A DNA stretch of 64,000 nucleotides. Origin: Haliclona indistincta. Lineage: Eukaryota > Porifera > Demospongiae > Haplosclerida > Chalinidae. Every line of letters starts with the position of its first letter. Within the stretch, counting starts at the first letter, position 1. Under the pieces are notes generated by a model. That model ran no database searches, had not been told where the DNA came from, and saw only the letters and a program-made list of their open reading frames with translations. The translations under genes were made by a program, and so were the position numbers. Below are positions 23,583-34,966 of the stretch, piece by piece. Location: contig OZ024787.1 in assembly GCA_964017065.1 (NCBI GenBank), positions 10,031,666-10,095,665 of the forward strand, in the 5' to 3' direction.

Positions 23583-24280
23583 CTGCAGTTTTCATATGTA
23601 GGTATTGGACTATTGAAAGAGAAGATAATATTATTATGTGGACAGATATTAAATCAACTCACTCATTTTTCTTGCACTCACGAGATCTAGCTGGCTATAA
23701 ATGGATAGAACATTGTATTTTACTATACAACATCAATAATAGTATTGATAAATAAATATTATGCCGTACAAATGGTCTAAAGTGCAAAGGACGTACAGCA
23801 TTCCTCTATATCTAGCTAACTTGCAAGAATGACCAAGATGTGGTTTGTTGTTTGCATAATGTTTAATGCCTAAAATTATCTATAAACAAAATTATTTCAG
23901 TGCAACTACAGATGAATGCTTTGCTGCATGTTTTGGGGATTATAGTCAACAAAAGCATCATTCAACTAAGTATAGTCAATTATAAACTCACTTGAATTAC
24001 GGAATATTCCCTTGAATCACAGTTAGCAATCTCATCATTAACTGGTCAAGAGAGCTGTCTAGCATGAACTGCTGACATATAAATGCTGCCATCTCCATCT
24101 GGACTATTCTGAGCATAGAAAAGATTTTTGTCAACAATACTATATTTCAAAGTTGTATTATCCTAATGAAAGGGACAGCTATGCATAAGCTTATGATGTA
24201 CGTAGGAATACTCACTGGTTGACTGTCATCAGATTTCTGTAAATAGAGATGAGAGACAAAGGTAATTGCTATGTGTATTA

Positions 24281-24960
<680 letters not shown>

Positions 24961-25204
24961 TTTAGATATTTAGCTCATTTTCTCAAATCTCATTGATCTC
25001 ATGCACATATGCACATACCATGATGAAGTTCTATCCTTTGGGAGTTGAATGCACCATATGGCTTCTTGTCACATGACTGTCACGTGGTACAAGATGGCAG
25101 TAAAGACACCCACTCAGCAGACAACGTTAGGATCAGGATCTCCAGATTGGCTGGTAGTTAAGAGCTGCTAAAGCTGCAGCCAAGCACTCACCCCGGATGC
25201 ACAT

Positions 25205-25622
25205 CTCTGAGTATCTTTTATTCTAATTCTTTCTCTTCATTGAAAGTTCCTGCCCTCATCGCTTTCTAAACTCTACTAAGCCTGTACTTGTTGTGACCTC
25301 TTCCTAAGCCTGTACTTGTTGACCTCTTGCTCAATCTACTGTTCTCTTGTTTACTGACCTGTTCACTTAACTATATTTGATTCTACCTTTCTACTATTAC
25401 TACATTCGTGGCTGACCTCTTCTAACCATTCACCTATACTTGTGGCTACTGATCGGTGACTTCTTTCACGTATCTGGACTCATGCTATTCTACATTATTT
25501 ATTATCTCTGTATCAGCTCTGAAAACTTGTTTATTCATTTGGGTACACACCTTGTATTAGCATGCATTGCTATTTGTGTGTGTCCATGCAATTTGCTAAA
25601 CTATTATAAAAAAAAAAAAAAA
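25205..25622 (+). mobile_element. Poly(A)-tailed retroposed insert in foldback arm
   Basis: Present in the left arm (after catctctgag) but absent from the right arm, where the matching sequence continues as tggcacgagaagtcgcggg. It ends in about 18 A residues (25604-25622), the hallmark of target-primed retroposition. The right-arm segment ggcacgaga is missing here, so a small deletion accompanied insertion. Source unidentified (SINE, LINE fragment or processed transcript); the tandem phrase taagcctgtacttgttg occurs twice inside. Confidence 0.6.
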
Positions 25623-26846
25623 AAGTCGCGGGCAGCTATACTTTGGGAACAGGGAGCGTATAACAGCGTTTTCAATATGCCCCAATGTTAGGATCAGGAT
25701 CTCCAGAGTCTGTGCTAGTTAAGAACCTAGACTTGCTTATTACAAAGGCTAAACATAGTGCATTTACGACGAACTCACTTGGCGCGTCTCCGTCTTAGCA
25801 TCGCGACAAACGAAGCTCGGTCTCACAAAATAGCTGCTTTTTGACGGCCATCTTGCTGTTTAGTGACGTTTTTATGGGCTCCGTCTCTAAAAGAATGACG
25901 ACACTTTTGATAAACAGTAACCAACAACTGTACGAGTCAGTGGCGTCACAAGGTTACTGTTATTAGTCGTGTCGTCATTTTTTAAAGGCGGAGTCCATTA
26001 AAACGTCACAAAACAGCAAGATGGCCGTCAAAAAGCAGCTATTTTGTGAGACCGAGCTTCGTTTGTCACGATGCTAAGACGGAGACGCGCCAAGTGAGTT
26101 CGTCGTAAATGCACTATGTTTAGCCTTTGTAATAAGCAAGTCTAGGTTCTTAACTAGCACAGACTCTGGAGATCCTGATCCTAACGTTGGGGCATATTGA
26201 AAACGCTGTTATACGCTCCCTGTTCCCAAAGTATAGCTGCCCGCGACTTCTCGTGCCACTCAGAGATGTGCATCCGGGGTGAGTGCTTGGCTGCAGCTTT
26301 AGCAGCTCTTAACTACCAGCCAATCTGGAGATCCTGATCCTAACGTTGTCTGCTGAGTGGGTGTCTTTACTGCCATCTTGTATCACGTGACAGTCATGTG
26401 ACAAGAAGCCATATGGTGCATTCAACTCCCAAAGGATAGAACTTCATCATGGTATGTGCAAATGTGCATGAGATCAATGAGATTTGAGAAAATGAGCTAA
26501 ATATCTAAAAATGAGTTTTCAAGCGTCTTCGTGTGGAACACTGTACATGTATTTGTCTGGAGTCTTCGAAGAACGGTAAGCTCGTATAGGATCACCATTC
26601 TGCGCTTGCCAGATAATTACAACCGCCACAAACAATTGTGGGCGGGGCTCGTATCCACTGCATGCATGTGTAGGCGAGCTGATATGTACAGCATAACAAT
26701 TATTATTAGCTACAAGTTTAAAATTCTTAATAATAAAGAAAAGCCACCAACAACAGGAAAACTAAACCATTGGTGGAAACAAAGACAGCTCAGTACGTGC
26801 ATGATATTGAACTGCACTACGCTGAAAAAGACAAAAAGGACACAAA

Positions 26847-27236
26847 CAAGAAAACTAAAAAGATTTCTATCGAAATCAAAAGGATGTAGGGTTGTGAAAT
26901 CTACCACTGGTCCACAATGTAAACTAACAAGGAACAAGCATGGAATGGTAACACGATTGACTTGCTAACAGACCATAGATCCCTACATCAGTGGCTGTAC
27001 ATAAGATCAATATTTTGTCACAAGCTGAATGCACGTTAGGTGTCAGTCAACAGCAACTAGCTGAACTAGCTATAACCAACCACAGCAGCCACTGATGTAG
27101 GGATCTATGGTCTGTTAGCAAGTCAATCGTGTTACCATTCCATGCTTGTTCCTTGTTAGTTTACATTGTGGACCAGTGGTAGATTTCACAACCCTACATC
27201 CTTTTGATTTCGATAGAAATCTTTTTAGTTTTCTTG
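26847..27236. mobile_element. MITE family A, copy 1
   Basis: Inverted arms of about 150 bp (aaaactaaaaagatttctat ... atagaaatctttttagtttt), inner ends tccctacatcagtggctg, and a unique centre with aatattttgtcacaagctga. A second copy lies at 63618-64000 with its centre reversed. Confidence 0.85.
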
Positions 27237-27409
27237 TACATGTATGTGTTTCCACAAATAAAAAGTTTTTTTCATTGGCACCAACTAGCTACCACTTGCT
27301 TATTGTTACCAAAATAAATCTCCTATGAAAATTAATGTGTAACAACATAGCTCAGAGAGAATGTTTAGTGCCATAGATCAGAATAATATTTACGTATGTG
27401 ACTTTCAAG

Positions 27410-27840
27410 CTTAAGCAAGGTACCGTAGTGTTGGTATTTTTCGTGCGCATTTATATTTCGTGAGCAGTACAATTCGCGAATGCCTGCAAAAATTTAGTAT
27501 TTCGCAATTTTGTATAGTGCTCGCTGAAATTGCGATCTTTAGGTCCAGTTAAAATTTATTCAGTGAAATTTTTGGATCACAAATAATACCAGCCCTGCGA
27601 TAATTTTCCAAGAATCATAGTCATCAAAAGGATAGCTCAAAAAAGACCATAAGTAAGTGATGTGTAAGACAGATAGCAGGGATCAGGTGGGAGTTACTTT
27701 ATTTTGTAGGAAAAAGGATTGACAGTGTTTGGACAAAAGACGTTAAATAATATTATTGTCGCTGATCACATTCCTACTTACTTTACATCTCTTCCACAAG
27801 AAAAAAACAACTATTGAAAGAGTTCTCCAACACTGGAACA
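27410..27840. other. Non-coding AT-rich stretch
   Basis: Begins taccgtagtgttggtattttt and includes several short cgcga/tcgcg words like other dispersed repeats. No gene or clear repeat boundary seen. Confidence 0.3.
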
Positions 27841-27943
27841 ATAATAAAACTAATCCACGCTAGGAAACCTATTATAGTAGAAAAGAAATGCTGTCTGACT
27901 GTTACATGTACGGTAACACAAATCACCGTTCAATGAATTTTGT

Positions 27944-28464
27944 TTAGAATTTGGACTTAACAAAATTGTTATTGACGAAGGGATCGAACTTGATGGGACA
28001 GCTGCTGGTAAGACTGAACTTGAACTGGATACCACTGGAGTAGAATAATAAGTAATAATGTAAAAAGTATAGTAACTCACTAAAAATGATGAAGACATGC
28101 TGCCAATGGAGACATTTACATACGTAACTGCACTTGGGCATACTTTCACGTTTAGAAGACCGCTGGAGGTGTGATTGTTCACTTTGACTATCACATGGCA
28201 TTGCACAGAAGTAGGCTTCTTGTCATTTCGTCCTATTCCTAGCTCAGAATCCTCACTCACTATGTTGATCGTGGAACAAACCGGCCGCTGCATCTTAGTG
28301 AAGAACATCGACAGGCGCGAGACGGAGAGAGATCCCAGCGGATAGAGAGACGTAGGAGAAGAATCTGTTACAGGATATTCTTCGAGACCGAATTCGAGGC
28401 GGAAGAGCACGTTACAGAGATACGCCCACATTTCATATGTAGGCGGAGCTTTTAGTAAGTTCAC
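27944..28464 (-). CDS. Unidentified gene fragment divergent from N4
   Basis: The first exon of about 28080-28440 reads LEFGLEEYPVTDSSPTSLYP, then VSRLSMFFTKMQRPVCSTIN, IVSEDSELG, and ends VSIGSMSSSF before a gtgagt donor (28078). A 55-nt intron ending ctccag (about 28024) leads to a short exon, IQFKFSLTSSCPIKFDPFVN, that stops near 27944. Relics of the first part sit at 66-262 and 43132-43320, each upstream of and divergent from an NHL copy. This copy is the longest and open. The family is not recognised; the 5' end is undetermined. Confidence 0.4.
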
Positions 28465-28589
28465 CGCTCAAATTTATACAGTCTACAATAAATCGAGCAT
28501 GTCAAAACATTATCCACTGCAGAGACTCGAGACGATGTGATGCATCTATGTACAACTGATTGCAGCAAGCTTCACTCTCATAAGGACTG

Positions 28590-28690
28590 TTATCTTGTGG
28601 TCAACACCATGCACACCTCTCCCTTTACTAAGCATATGTACAGGGAGAGATGTGGTGTTGACCATAAATATAGTCTGTTTGAGAGTCAAG
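28590..28690. repeat. Short inverted repeat
   Basis: ttgtggtcaacaccatgcac ... gtggtgttgaccataa, with inner ctctccct/agggagag. A second copy lies at about 43835-43910 in the same position relative to N6, so it belongs to the duplicated unit. Confidence 0.7.
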
Positions 28691-28740
28691 TTTGCCGCAA
28701 TTTGCTGTATACAATATATGTACTTGTTCTGTAAAATGAG

Positions 28741-28870
28741 AACCCGCCAAGTAATTGAGCAGGAACTCTTGAGACCAGCCTTGGGCGTGACATTAACAAA
28801 TGCACTGCCCTTCTACTAGCTGCAGGAGGTGACCACAGGTCTAGTACTCAATCCAAGACAACTGATTTGA
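28741..28870 (-). pseudogene. Relic of WIPI large exon upstream of N4
   Basis: ccgccaagtaattgagcagg, actcttgagaccagcctt, aggtgaccacaggt and caagacaactgat align with both ends of W4 exon 39636-39917, with the middle missing. Confidence 0.5.
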
Positions 28871-29561
28871 AGTAGAGAAAGCAAAAGACCAATGTCTGTC
28901 AGTGAATTTTAGGTGTAAGTTATGACACAGTGAGCTGCATATAATACCAGTATAGTGTGCAGTACGTACAATGACTGTACTGACTTCAGACAAGTTCATC
29001 ATCTACTGTGAATCATCAGGATACTTGGTACTGTTATTCTTGGGGTTTAACTTACTTGCTTTTGCAAGCCTATCTTAATATTTTCAAACCTCATCCATAT
29101 TCCCATCTGGCTGTTTACTCTTCCAAAAGTTTTGTTAAAACTTTTTGGTTTACTTTGGCTGCACCACAGATAATATATACTACATAGTATATATTATCTA
29201 TGGTTGCACACTCACATTCACTCCTAATATGGTAATCATTATTTTACTGATAGCCTGTGGGAGTGTTTTGGTTTATTTGAACTAGACAATAGTCAACCAA
29301 TTCTTGTCTGGACCTATGAGGCTTTGTTGGTGATTCAACTGCTACAGCCAAGGCATCTACAGGTGACAGGTGTTGAGGGGCTTGTTGCATGAAGGTAAAC
29401 AATTGATTGATCATGTTTAAAAATATTATTGACACTTCTTTCCTTATAGCTATTTTTACCAGCTTACATACACTCAACCAGCTAAGCTATTAGTGATACA
29501 ACTGTGCCTGCAGTGCTGCATGATTGAACCATACTTAGACCAGTATGGCTAGCTAGCTGCC

Positions 29562-32151
29562 ATGTCTGATAGTAAGTCAGTACGTGTGGTTCGTTTCAGG
29601 TTATATTATGTCTTCACTGGCAGACACACAGCTACTAACAGTGCAGTCTCTGCTGGAGGAGCTCAAGGAGGTTGATGATTGGTACTTGTTTGGAGCCTAC
29701 CTGGGTGTTCCTGTCTACAAGTTGAAAAAGATTCAGTCTACTAGTGAGCACAGAGGAGTAGAGAGATGTAAGCTGGACATGCTACAGTACTGGCTCAACA
29801 CCACCATGACTGCCTCATGGAAAGATATTGCCAGAGCGCTTGAGCAGTTGGATAAGCTGACATTGGCTGCTAAATTGAAACGAAAATATCTGTTGACTAT
29901 GACATCTGGTATGCTCATTAATAATTATATTGTTACATAATTATAATTGTTGCATTTTATAGCAGAGCCAGTCACAGGATCAACTGATAGTGACACTGAG
30001 CCATTGTCTCCTACTGCACTCTCTACTGCTGATGTTGAAGCAGATGTGAAGGTAGTGAGAGGAATACAAGACTTGGAGAGCTCCTTCTCTAATATGCTAC
30101 TTGACATAAAGGATAATCTTGCCAGCTGTGATATCTCAAGCATGCAGTTCTTCCTCAATGACTTGTTCGATAGTGATGAGTTTAACAGTTGTGACTCTGT
30201 TGATAAACTGTTACGCCAGCTTCGTCAAGGCCACGTTGACACATTCAATGTTTACTACCTTCAACAGCTCATTAGCCGTTTCCATCAAAGTGATGCTGCC
30301 ATCAAGTCCATTGAAGAATATGAGGAAAAGAAAGAACAGTTTCTTGATGCCACAACTGTCAAAGAGTTCCAACAGGCTATCGTGAGCAAAGCAGAGACCC
30401 TCCCACCTAAAGGAATGGCTGAAATGACTATCAGAATACCTTCCAATTGCAAAGTAAAAAATTTAAGAACGTTGAAGGATGTGGAAGAATTAGCTCATAG
30501 AGCCTTTCAAGGTTGTGAAAACTCCTTCATCAGCATAAAAGTGAAACCAGGGTCCATCATCATCACATGGTATGTGCCTGAGTCACTGTGTGAGGAACTA
30601 GAGCGACTGGCACGTGAGAATGCTGCTGTACTGAGAGAGGAGGGAGTGGAGGAGGTGACTATAGTAGGAGAAAAAAAAGTGTTCCTCTCCACTCAGGAAG
30701 ATTGGCTGAAGGTGAGGGCTCAGATGATGACTCTATAATTATAATTACTAATTAATTTTTATCTATTTGCAGAAGAATGCCGAAGAAACAACTGGTATTT
30801 AATATTTTATCTTTTGAGGAATGTCAATTTTACTTTTTATAGTGGTTCAAGAGCAGGCAGCAGAGATAGCTCAACTGAAGTCAGAAGTAAAGAATGCAGA
30901 AGAGAAATTGGCGAATGCTGAAAAAAGTGAGAAATAATATACATACTGATCAATTGATATTATTGTGTGCCAGTTTTACTTGAGAAGAAGAAAGGAGTCA
31001 CAGAAATGGAAACTTCAATAGGACACCTAATACATGTCAATGGAGAGGGTAGTGAGAGAGTTACAGCTGGTCAGATGACTTCTATTGAACTGAGTGTCCC
31101 TTCCCAAGCTACTTCATCATTTCCTTTCCTTCTTGACAAGCTCTCCTGTCAGCTGACAGACCCCAACTCTCAACATGTGGAGTGCAGCATCACCTCCACC
31201 CAGCCAGGGATGGTCATAGTCAGTTACACTCCCACACTACTTGGAGCCCACCAGTTGAAGATCACTGTTGGAGACACTGACATACCAGGCAGCCCATTCA
31301 CAGTTCATGTATTACCATCCTTTGAGGTGCCAATAAACACTATCACTGGAGTCAACAGACCATGGAGTGTGGCTGTGACTAAGAGTGGAGAGGTAGTAGT
31401 GAGTGAAAGTGGTGATCATTGTATTAGTGTATTTGATAGAGAGGGCAAGAAGATTAGAACATTTGGATCACATGGCTCTAACAAAGGAGAATTCAATTGT
31501 CCACGTGGTGTATCCATCACTAGAGACAACCACATTCTTGTTGTTGACGGTTTTAATCACAGAATCCAGATGTTCACTATGGAGGGAGAATTTGAGAAAT
31601 CAGTTGGAGAGAAAGGAAGCGAACCACTCCAGTTCAATTTTCCTGCAGGTATTGCAGTCCTTCCCTCTGGTCTGGTGTTAGTTGTTGATGACTGGAATCA
31701 TCGTATTCAAGTGCTGTATCCTGACCTGTCATTCTCTCACATGTTTGGTAGTGAAGGTAGTGGACCAGGACAGTTTAACAGTCCTGATGATGTAGCCTAT
31801 GACAGTAGTGGTATAGTGTATGTTACTGACTACTACAATCATCGTGTCCAATCATTCTCTGCTGATGGACAGTTCATCTCTTCATTTGGTAGTGAGGGAT
31901 CTCAACCGGGTCAGCTTTATCATCCCAGTGGTGTCTATATCGACTCCACAGACATCGTGTATATCACTGATAGAAATCATCGTGTGTCAGCTTTTAGTAG
32001 AAATGGAAAATTCCTCAAGTGTTTTGGTAAACGAGGAACTAGATTGGGAGAGCTAATGTATCCTAATGGAATAGTGCTAGTGTTAGACGACAACACTACC
32101 GGAAATCTTTATGTATGTGATCATTTTAATCGTCGTGTTTTTGTGTACTAG
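29562..32151 (+). CDS. N4: Death-DED-like-filamin-NHL adaptor, intact
   Basis: Exons 29562-29571, 29624-29908, 29963-30711, 30773-30794, 30843-30926 and 30974-32151; 2328 nt, 775 aa, all GT-AG. Same domain order as N1. Distinctive features: KKIQSTS in the Death domain; DED-like helix DIKDNLASCDISSMQ; the alpha/beta domain is two residues shorter (PSNCKVKNLRT replaces the usual ELNIKESNKRT) and ends VGEKKVFLST; blade 6 has an extra four residues (GIVLVLDDN). Blade-loop residues differ from the other copies (GDHC, GFNHR, DWNHR, YYNHR, RNHR, HFNRR). Divergent from the unidentified gene at 28 kb and convergent with W3. Confidence 0.82.
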
Positions 32152-32805
32152 TAAAATACAACAACAATTAATTTCCTTTGTAATTCTGATACAATCATAA
32201 TACATTAATGGTTCTCCATAATGTCTGTTTTGCAATAAAAATCAACATACCACTGCATTTGGGTATCAGTAAGGGTGATCATACAGGGTGATTTCAGTCT
32301 TTAAACAGTTTTTCTGCAATCATATGCATGTGCATGAGTGATCATGTTTTGATGCCTGATCGGACTGGTGAATTAAATGCATCTCAATGCATATGCAGAA
32401 CATGCATTCATAACATCTGTATGCATTTACTGATTTTTTTGCAACATTCATTGTCTTGGATCATTGGTGGATTTAACACTATCACTATCATGCTGTACTC
32501 TCGATCAAATGCAGTGTTGCTCTACATTGTACCTGTAATCTCTAGGTCCAGTGGTTTATGAGCCAGTGTCTTTTAACTACCATTTTAATGCTTCTTTAAT
32601 TATTGTAACATTGTTCAGTGATAATGAAAACCTGATACACATAATTTTAAACACGATGTGTGGTATAAAATAATTGTAATATAATAACGTTCTGAGCTGT
32701 AATATTCTCAATAAGTGACGAGTGTGTGCATTGTGTGAGACAAATCGTCGATATCTTGAAAATTCATCATCAGTGTCTGTGAGGTATGACTGTGTGTGTG
32801 CTTCT

Positions 32806-33648
32806 CTACGAGTGTACAGAATGGGTTTTTGGAGGTGTGTCATCTTCGTCTTCATGGAGAGGAGGAGTCATGTGACTACCATGTGATCCAGAGGGTGTGG
32901 CTGCCAAACCGTACTCATGTGAAAAACCAAAAGCTAACCCTGATTGCTGCATAACAAAAGAAGAAAAAGGGTTAAGTAAGGAACTTGAGGAATGCAGTAT
33001 CGGCTTACCCCACTGTGTTCCTCGGCATTAGGATCACCTAGTAGACTATGAGAAGAGAAGAAAAACCATAAATGAAGAGAACAGGCAATGTGATGGGGTG
33101 ATAGTACCAACAGCTGAAATACTGTGTAAGCTAGAACTTATTTGAGTACCATAAGAACAGAATTGATCTCTTCGTGTGTGTTGCGGCAATGCTATTTTAT
33201 CGTGTACTAAAAATTTTTAAGTGAAAAAAACAGCCTTATTTCGTCACATGATAAAGCATAGACAATTGAATATCCTGCTATTGTGTACAATGTGCTATAC
33301 TGATAGAAGCATGCTGTGACTAACTTGAATTGCTTGTAGCGACACTCTCCTCCTTCCCTGGGATCGATACTAGCCACATAGAGTATTGCCTCTGATGTAG
33401 CTACCATTATTCTGTGAACACTATCAATACTACAGATAGAAAAGATTAACACTGAAACAGACAAGCATGACAAAGTGCTGGTAGTAACCTTTCTTTGTTG
33501 TACTGTCAACAAGCTATAGTTTAAACATTGAAAAACATTTGTCTTCAATTCCCAGGCTACACGTTTTGTGATTCAAAAGCTCACAAAGCGATCGAACAGA
33601 CACTCCTGAGACCAGCCTAAAGCTTGAATGCTCGGCTCTGAGAAATTC
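32806..33648 (-). pseudogene. W3: truncated WIPI/PROPPIN fragment
   Basis: Three 3' exons with intact splice sites: 33325-33429, 33009-33045 and 32806-32946 (stop TAG present). Only about 60 bp of the next exon (33585-33648) remains before the sequence breaks into a TIR element at 33681. All upstream propeller blades and the FRRG motif are missing, so it cannot make a PROPPIN. Confidence 0.75.
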
Positions 33649-33680
33649 TAACGAATTACGTCAATCTAATGAATATGGCT

Positions 33681-34260
33681 GTGTCTATTGACACCAATTC
33701 GTTGGTGTCAATAACGGCCACAGAAACGCTATTGACACCAACCTAAATCCTAAACCCAAAACCCTAAAAAAACCTTCTCCTAATTGTGCAACTTGAAGTG
33801 GGGAGGGTCGTCCTAACCCGGGCCTTCGGCCCTTGGTAAGCCTAAGGATCGTCGGGAGGGTCGTCCTAACCCGGGCCTTCGGCCCTTGGTAAGCCTAAGG
33901 ATCGTCGGGAGGGTCGTCCTAACCCGGGCCTTCGGCCCTTGGTAAGCCTAAGGATCGTCGGGAGGGTCGTTCTAAACAGGGCCTCTGGCCCTCACTAAGG
34001 ATCTTCTAGCTAAAAACATAGCAGCTAATAAAAACTGAAGTTTTCTGCAAAAAAAAAAACCAACAAAAAATGCTTATACCGAGAATCGAACCCTGAACGA
34101 TTGCATTACTAGCCACCGTACTATACCGCTGAGCCACTGGAACCTGCTGTCCAATGAATGCTACAAATAAGCATTTATACTTGACACCGAAGGTTTAGGT
34201 TGGTGTCAATAGCATTTTGGTGGCCGTTATTGACACCAACGAATTGGTGTCAATAGACAC
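33681..34260. mobile_element. Composite TIR element with tRNA-like head and 53-bp array (copy 1)
   Basis: Ends gtgtctattgacaccaattc ... gaattggtgtcaatagacac, about 70-bp TIRs that are themselves palindromic. In order: TIR, telomere-like module (aaacccaaaaccctaaaaaa), three full 53-bp tandem units plus a diverged fourth (33801, 33854, 33907, 33960; each with cgggccttcggccc and aaggatcgtcggg), A-rich linker, minus-strand tRNA-like head (34081-34140), TIR. It truncates W3. Confidence 0.8.
34081..34145 (-). repeat. tRNA-like SINE head
   Basis: The minus strand reads ccagtggctcagcggtatag (A-box-like) and then cagggttcgattctcggt (B-box GGTTCGATTC), about 60 nt in all. Closely similar to 58587-58650. 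It lacks a convincing acceptor stem, so it is a tRNA-derived repeat with a potential Pol III promoter rather than a tRNA gene. Confidence 0.65.
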
Positions 34261-34443
34261 AATCAATGAATATTTTCAAAATCGCGCGCTTTACTAAGCT
34301 CTCTCAATCCTAGTTACGCCCCATTATCAGAGTGGTTTGGTTTATTTGAACTAGACAATAGACAACTAGCCCTAGTCTTGACCTATGCAGATATTCTTTG
34401 TTGGTGATTCAACTGCTACAGCCAAGCCATCTATAGCGTGATC

Positions 34444-34741
34444 CAGTGGCGGATCCAGGAAAAGAAGATCGGGTGGGCCAATGTACGGCGCGGAGCGCCG
34501 CCGAAATTTTTAGCTAATTAATATTCATTAGAGGCGTAAATAATTGACTCTGACACGCTTCAAAGCGATAGTCGATGCGTACAGCTAAGAAACTATACAG
34601 CACAGCGAGCGCGCTAGTCAGTAATGAGAACTCTGCTCAGAACGGTAATAGTTTTGCACTATAGTTAAAACTTTTAACATTTTAGCTGGCCTAGTTTGGG
34701 TGGGCCAGGCCCTACCTGGCCCACCCCTGGATCTGCCACTG
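34444..34741. mobile_element. hAT-type MITE in the N5 upstream region
   Basis: TIRs cagtggcggatccagg ... cctggatctgccactg, 298 bp, flanked by 8-bp duplications gcgtgatc/gtgtgatc. The same locus before N1, N4 and N6 is the uninterrupted tatagtgtgatcttgtgac, giving empty sites. An 8-bp duplication and CAG ends fit the hAT superfamily. Confidence 0.85.
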
Positions 34742-34966
34742 GTGTGATCTTGTGACAGGTGTTGAGGGGCTCGATTATAATATTGTTGCTGCATTGAATT
34801 AAGGTAAGCAATTGATTCGTCATGTTTACAAATTGACACTTCTTTCCTTATAGCTATTTTTACCAGCTTACATACACTCAACCAGCTAAGCTATTAGTGA
34901 TACAACTGTGCCTGCAGTGCTGCATGATTGAACCACCGCATAGACCAGTCTGGCTAGCTAGATGCC

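Larger units (their letters stand above)
21870..24245 (-). other. Possible scattered exons of an unidentified minus-strand gene
   Basis: Four or five short minus-strand segments have splice-like borders and open frames. They are 24225-24245 (NLMTVNQ), about 24010-24118 (VQMEMAAFICQQFML ... MMRLLTVIQG, then stop), about 22348-22421 (MKQSRQLAELKKLRM), about 22093-22131 (LVKKFTSLVMPE) and about 21870-21930 (MISINNVLADLSTISG). I do not recognise the protein. Phases are only partly consistent and the minisatellite lies between them. They could be remnants of a gene adjoining W2 or chance. Confidence 0.25.
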
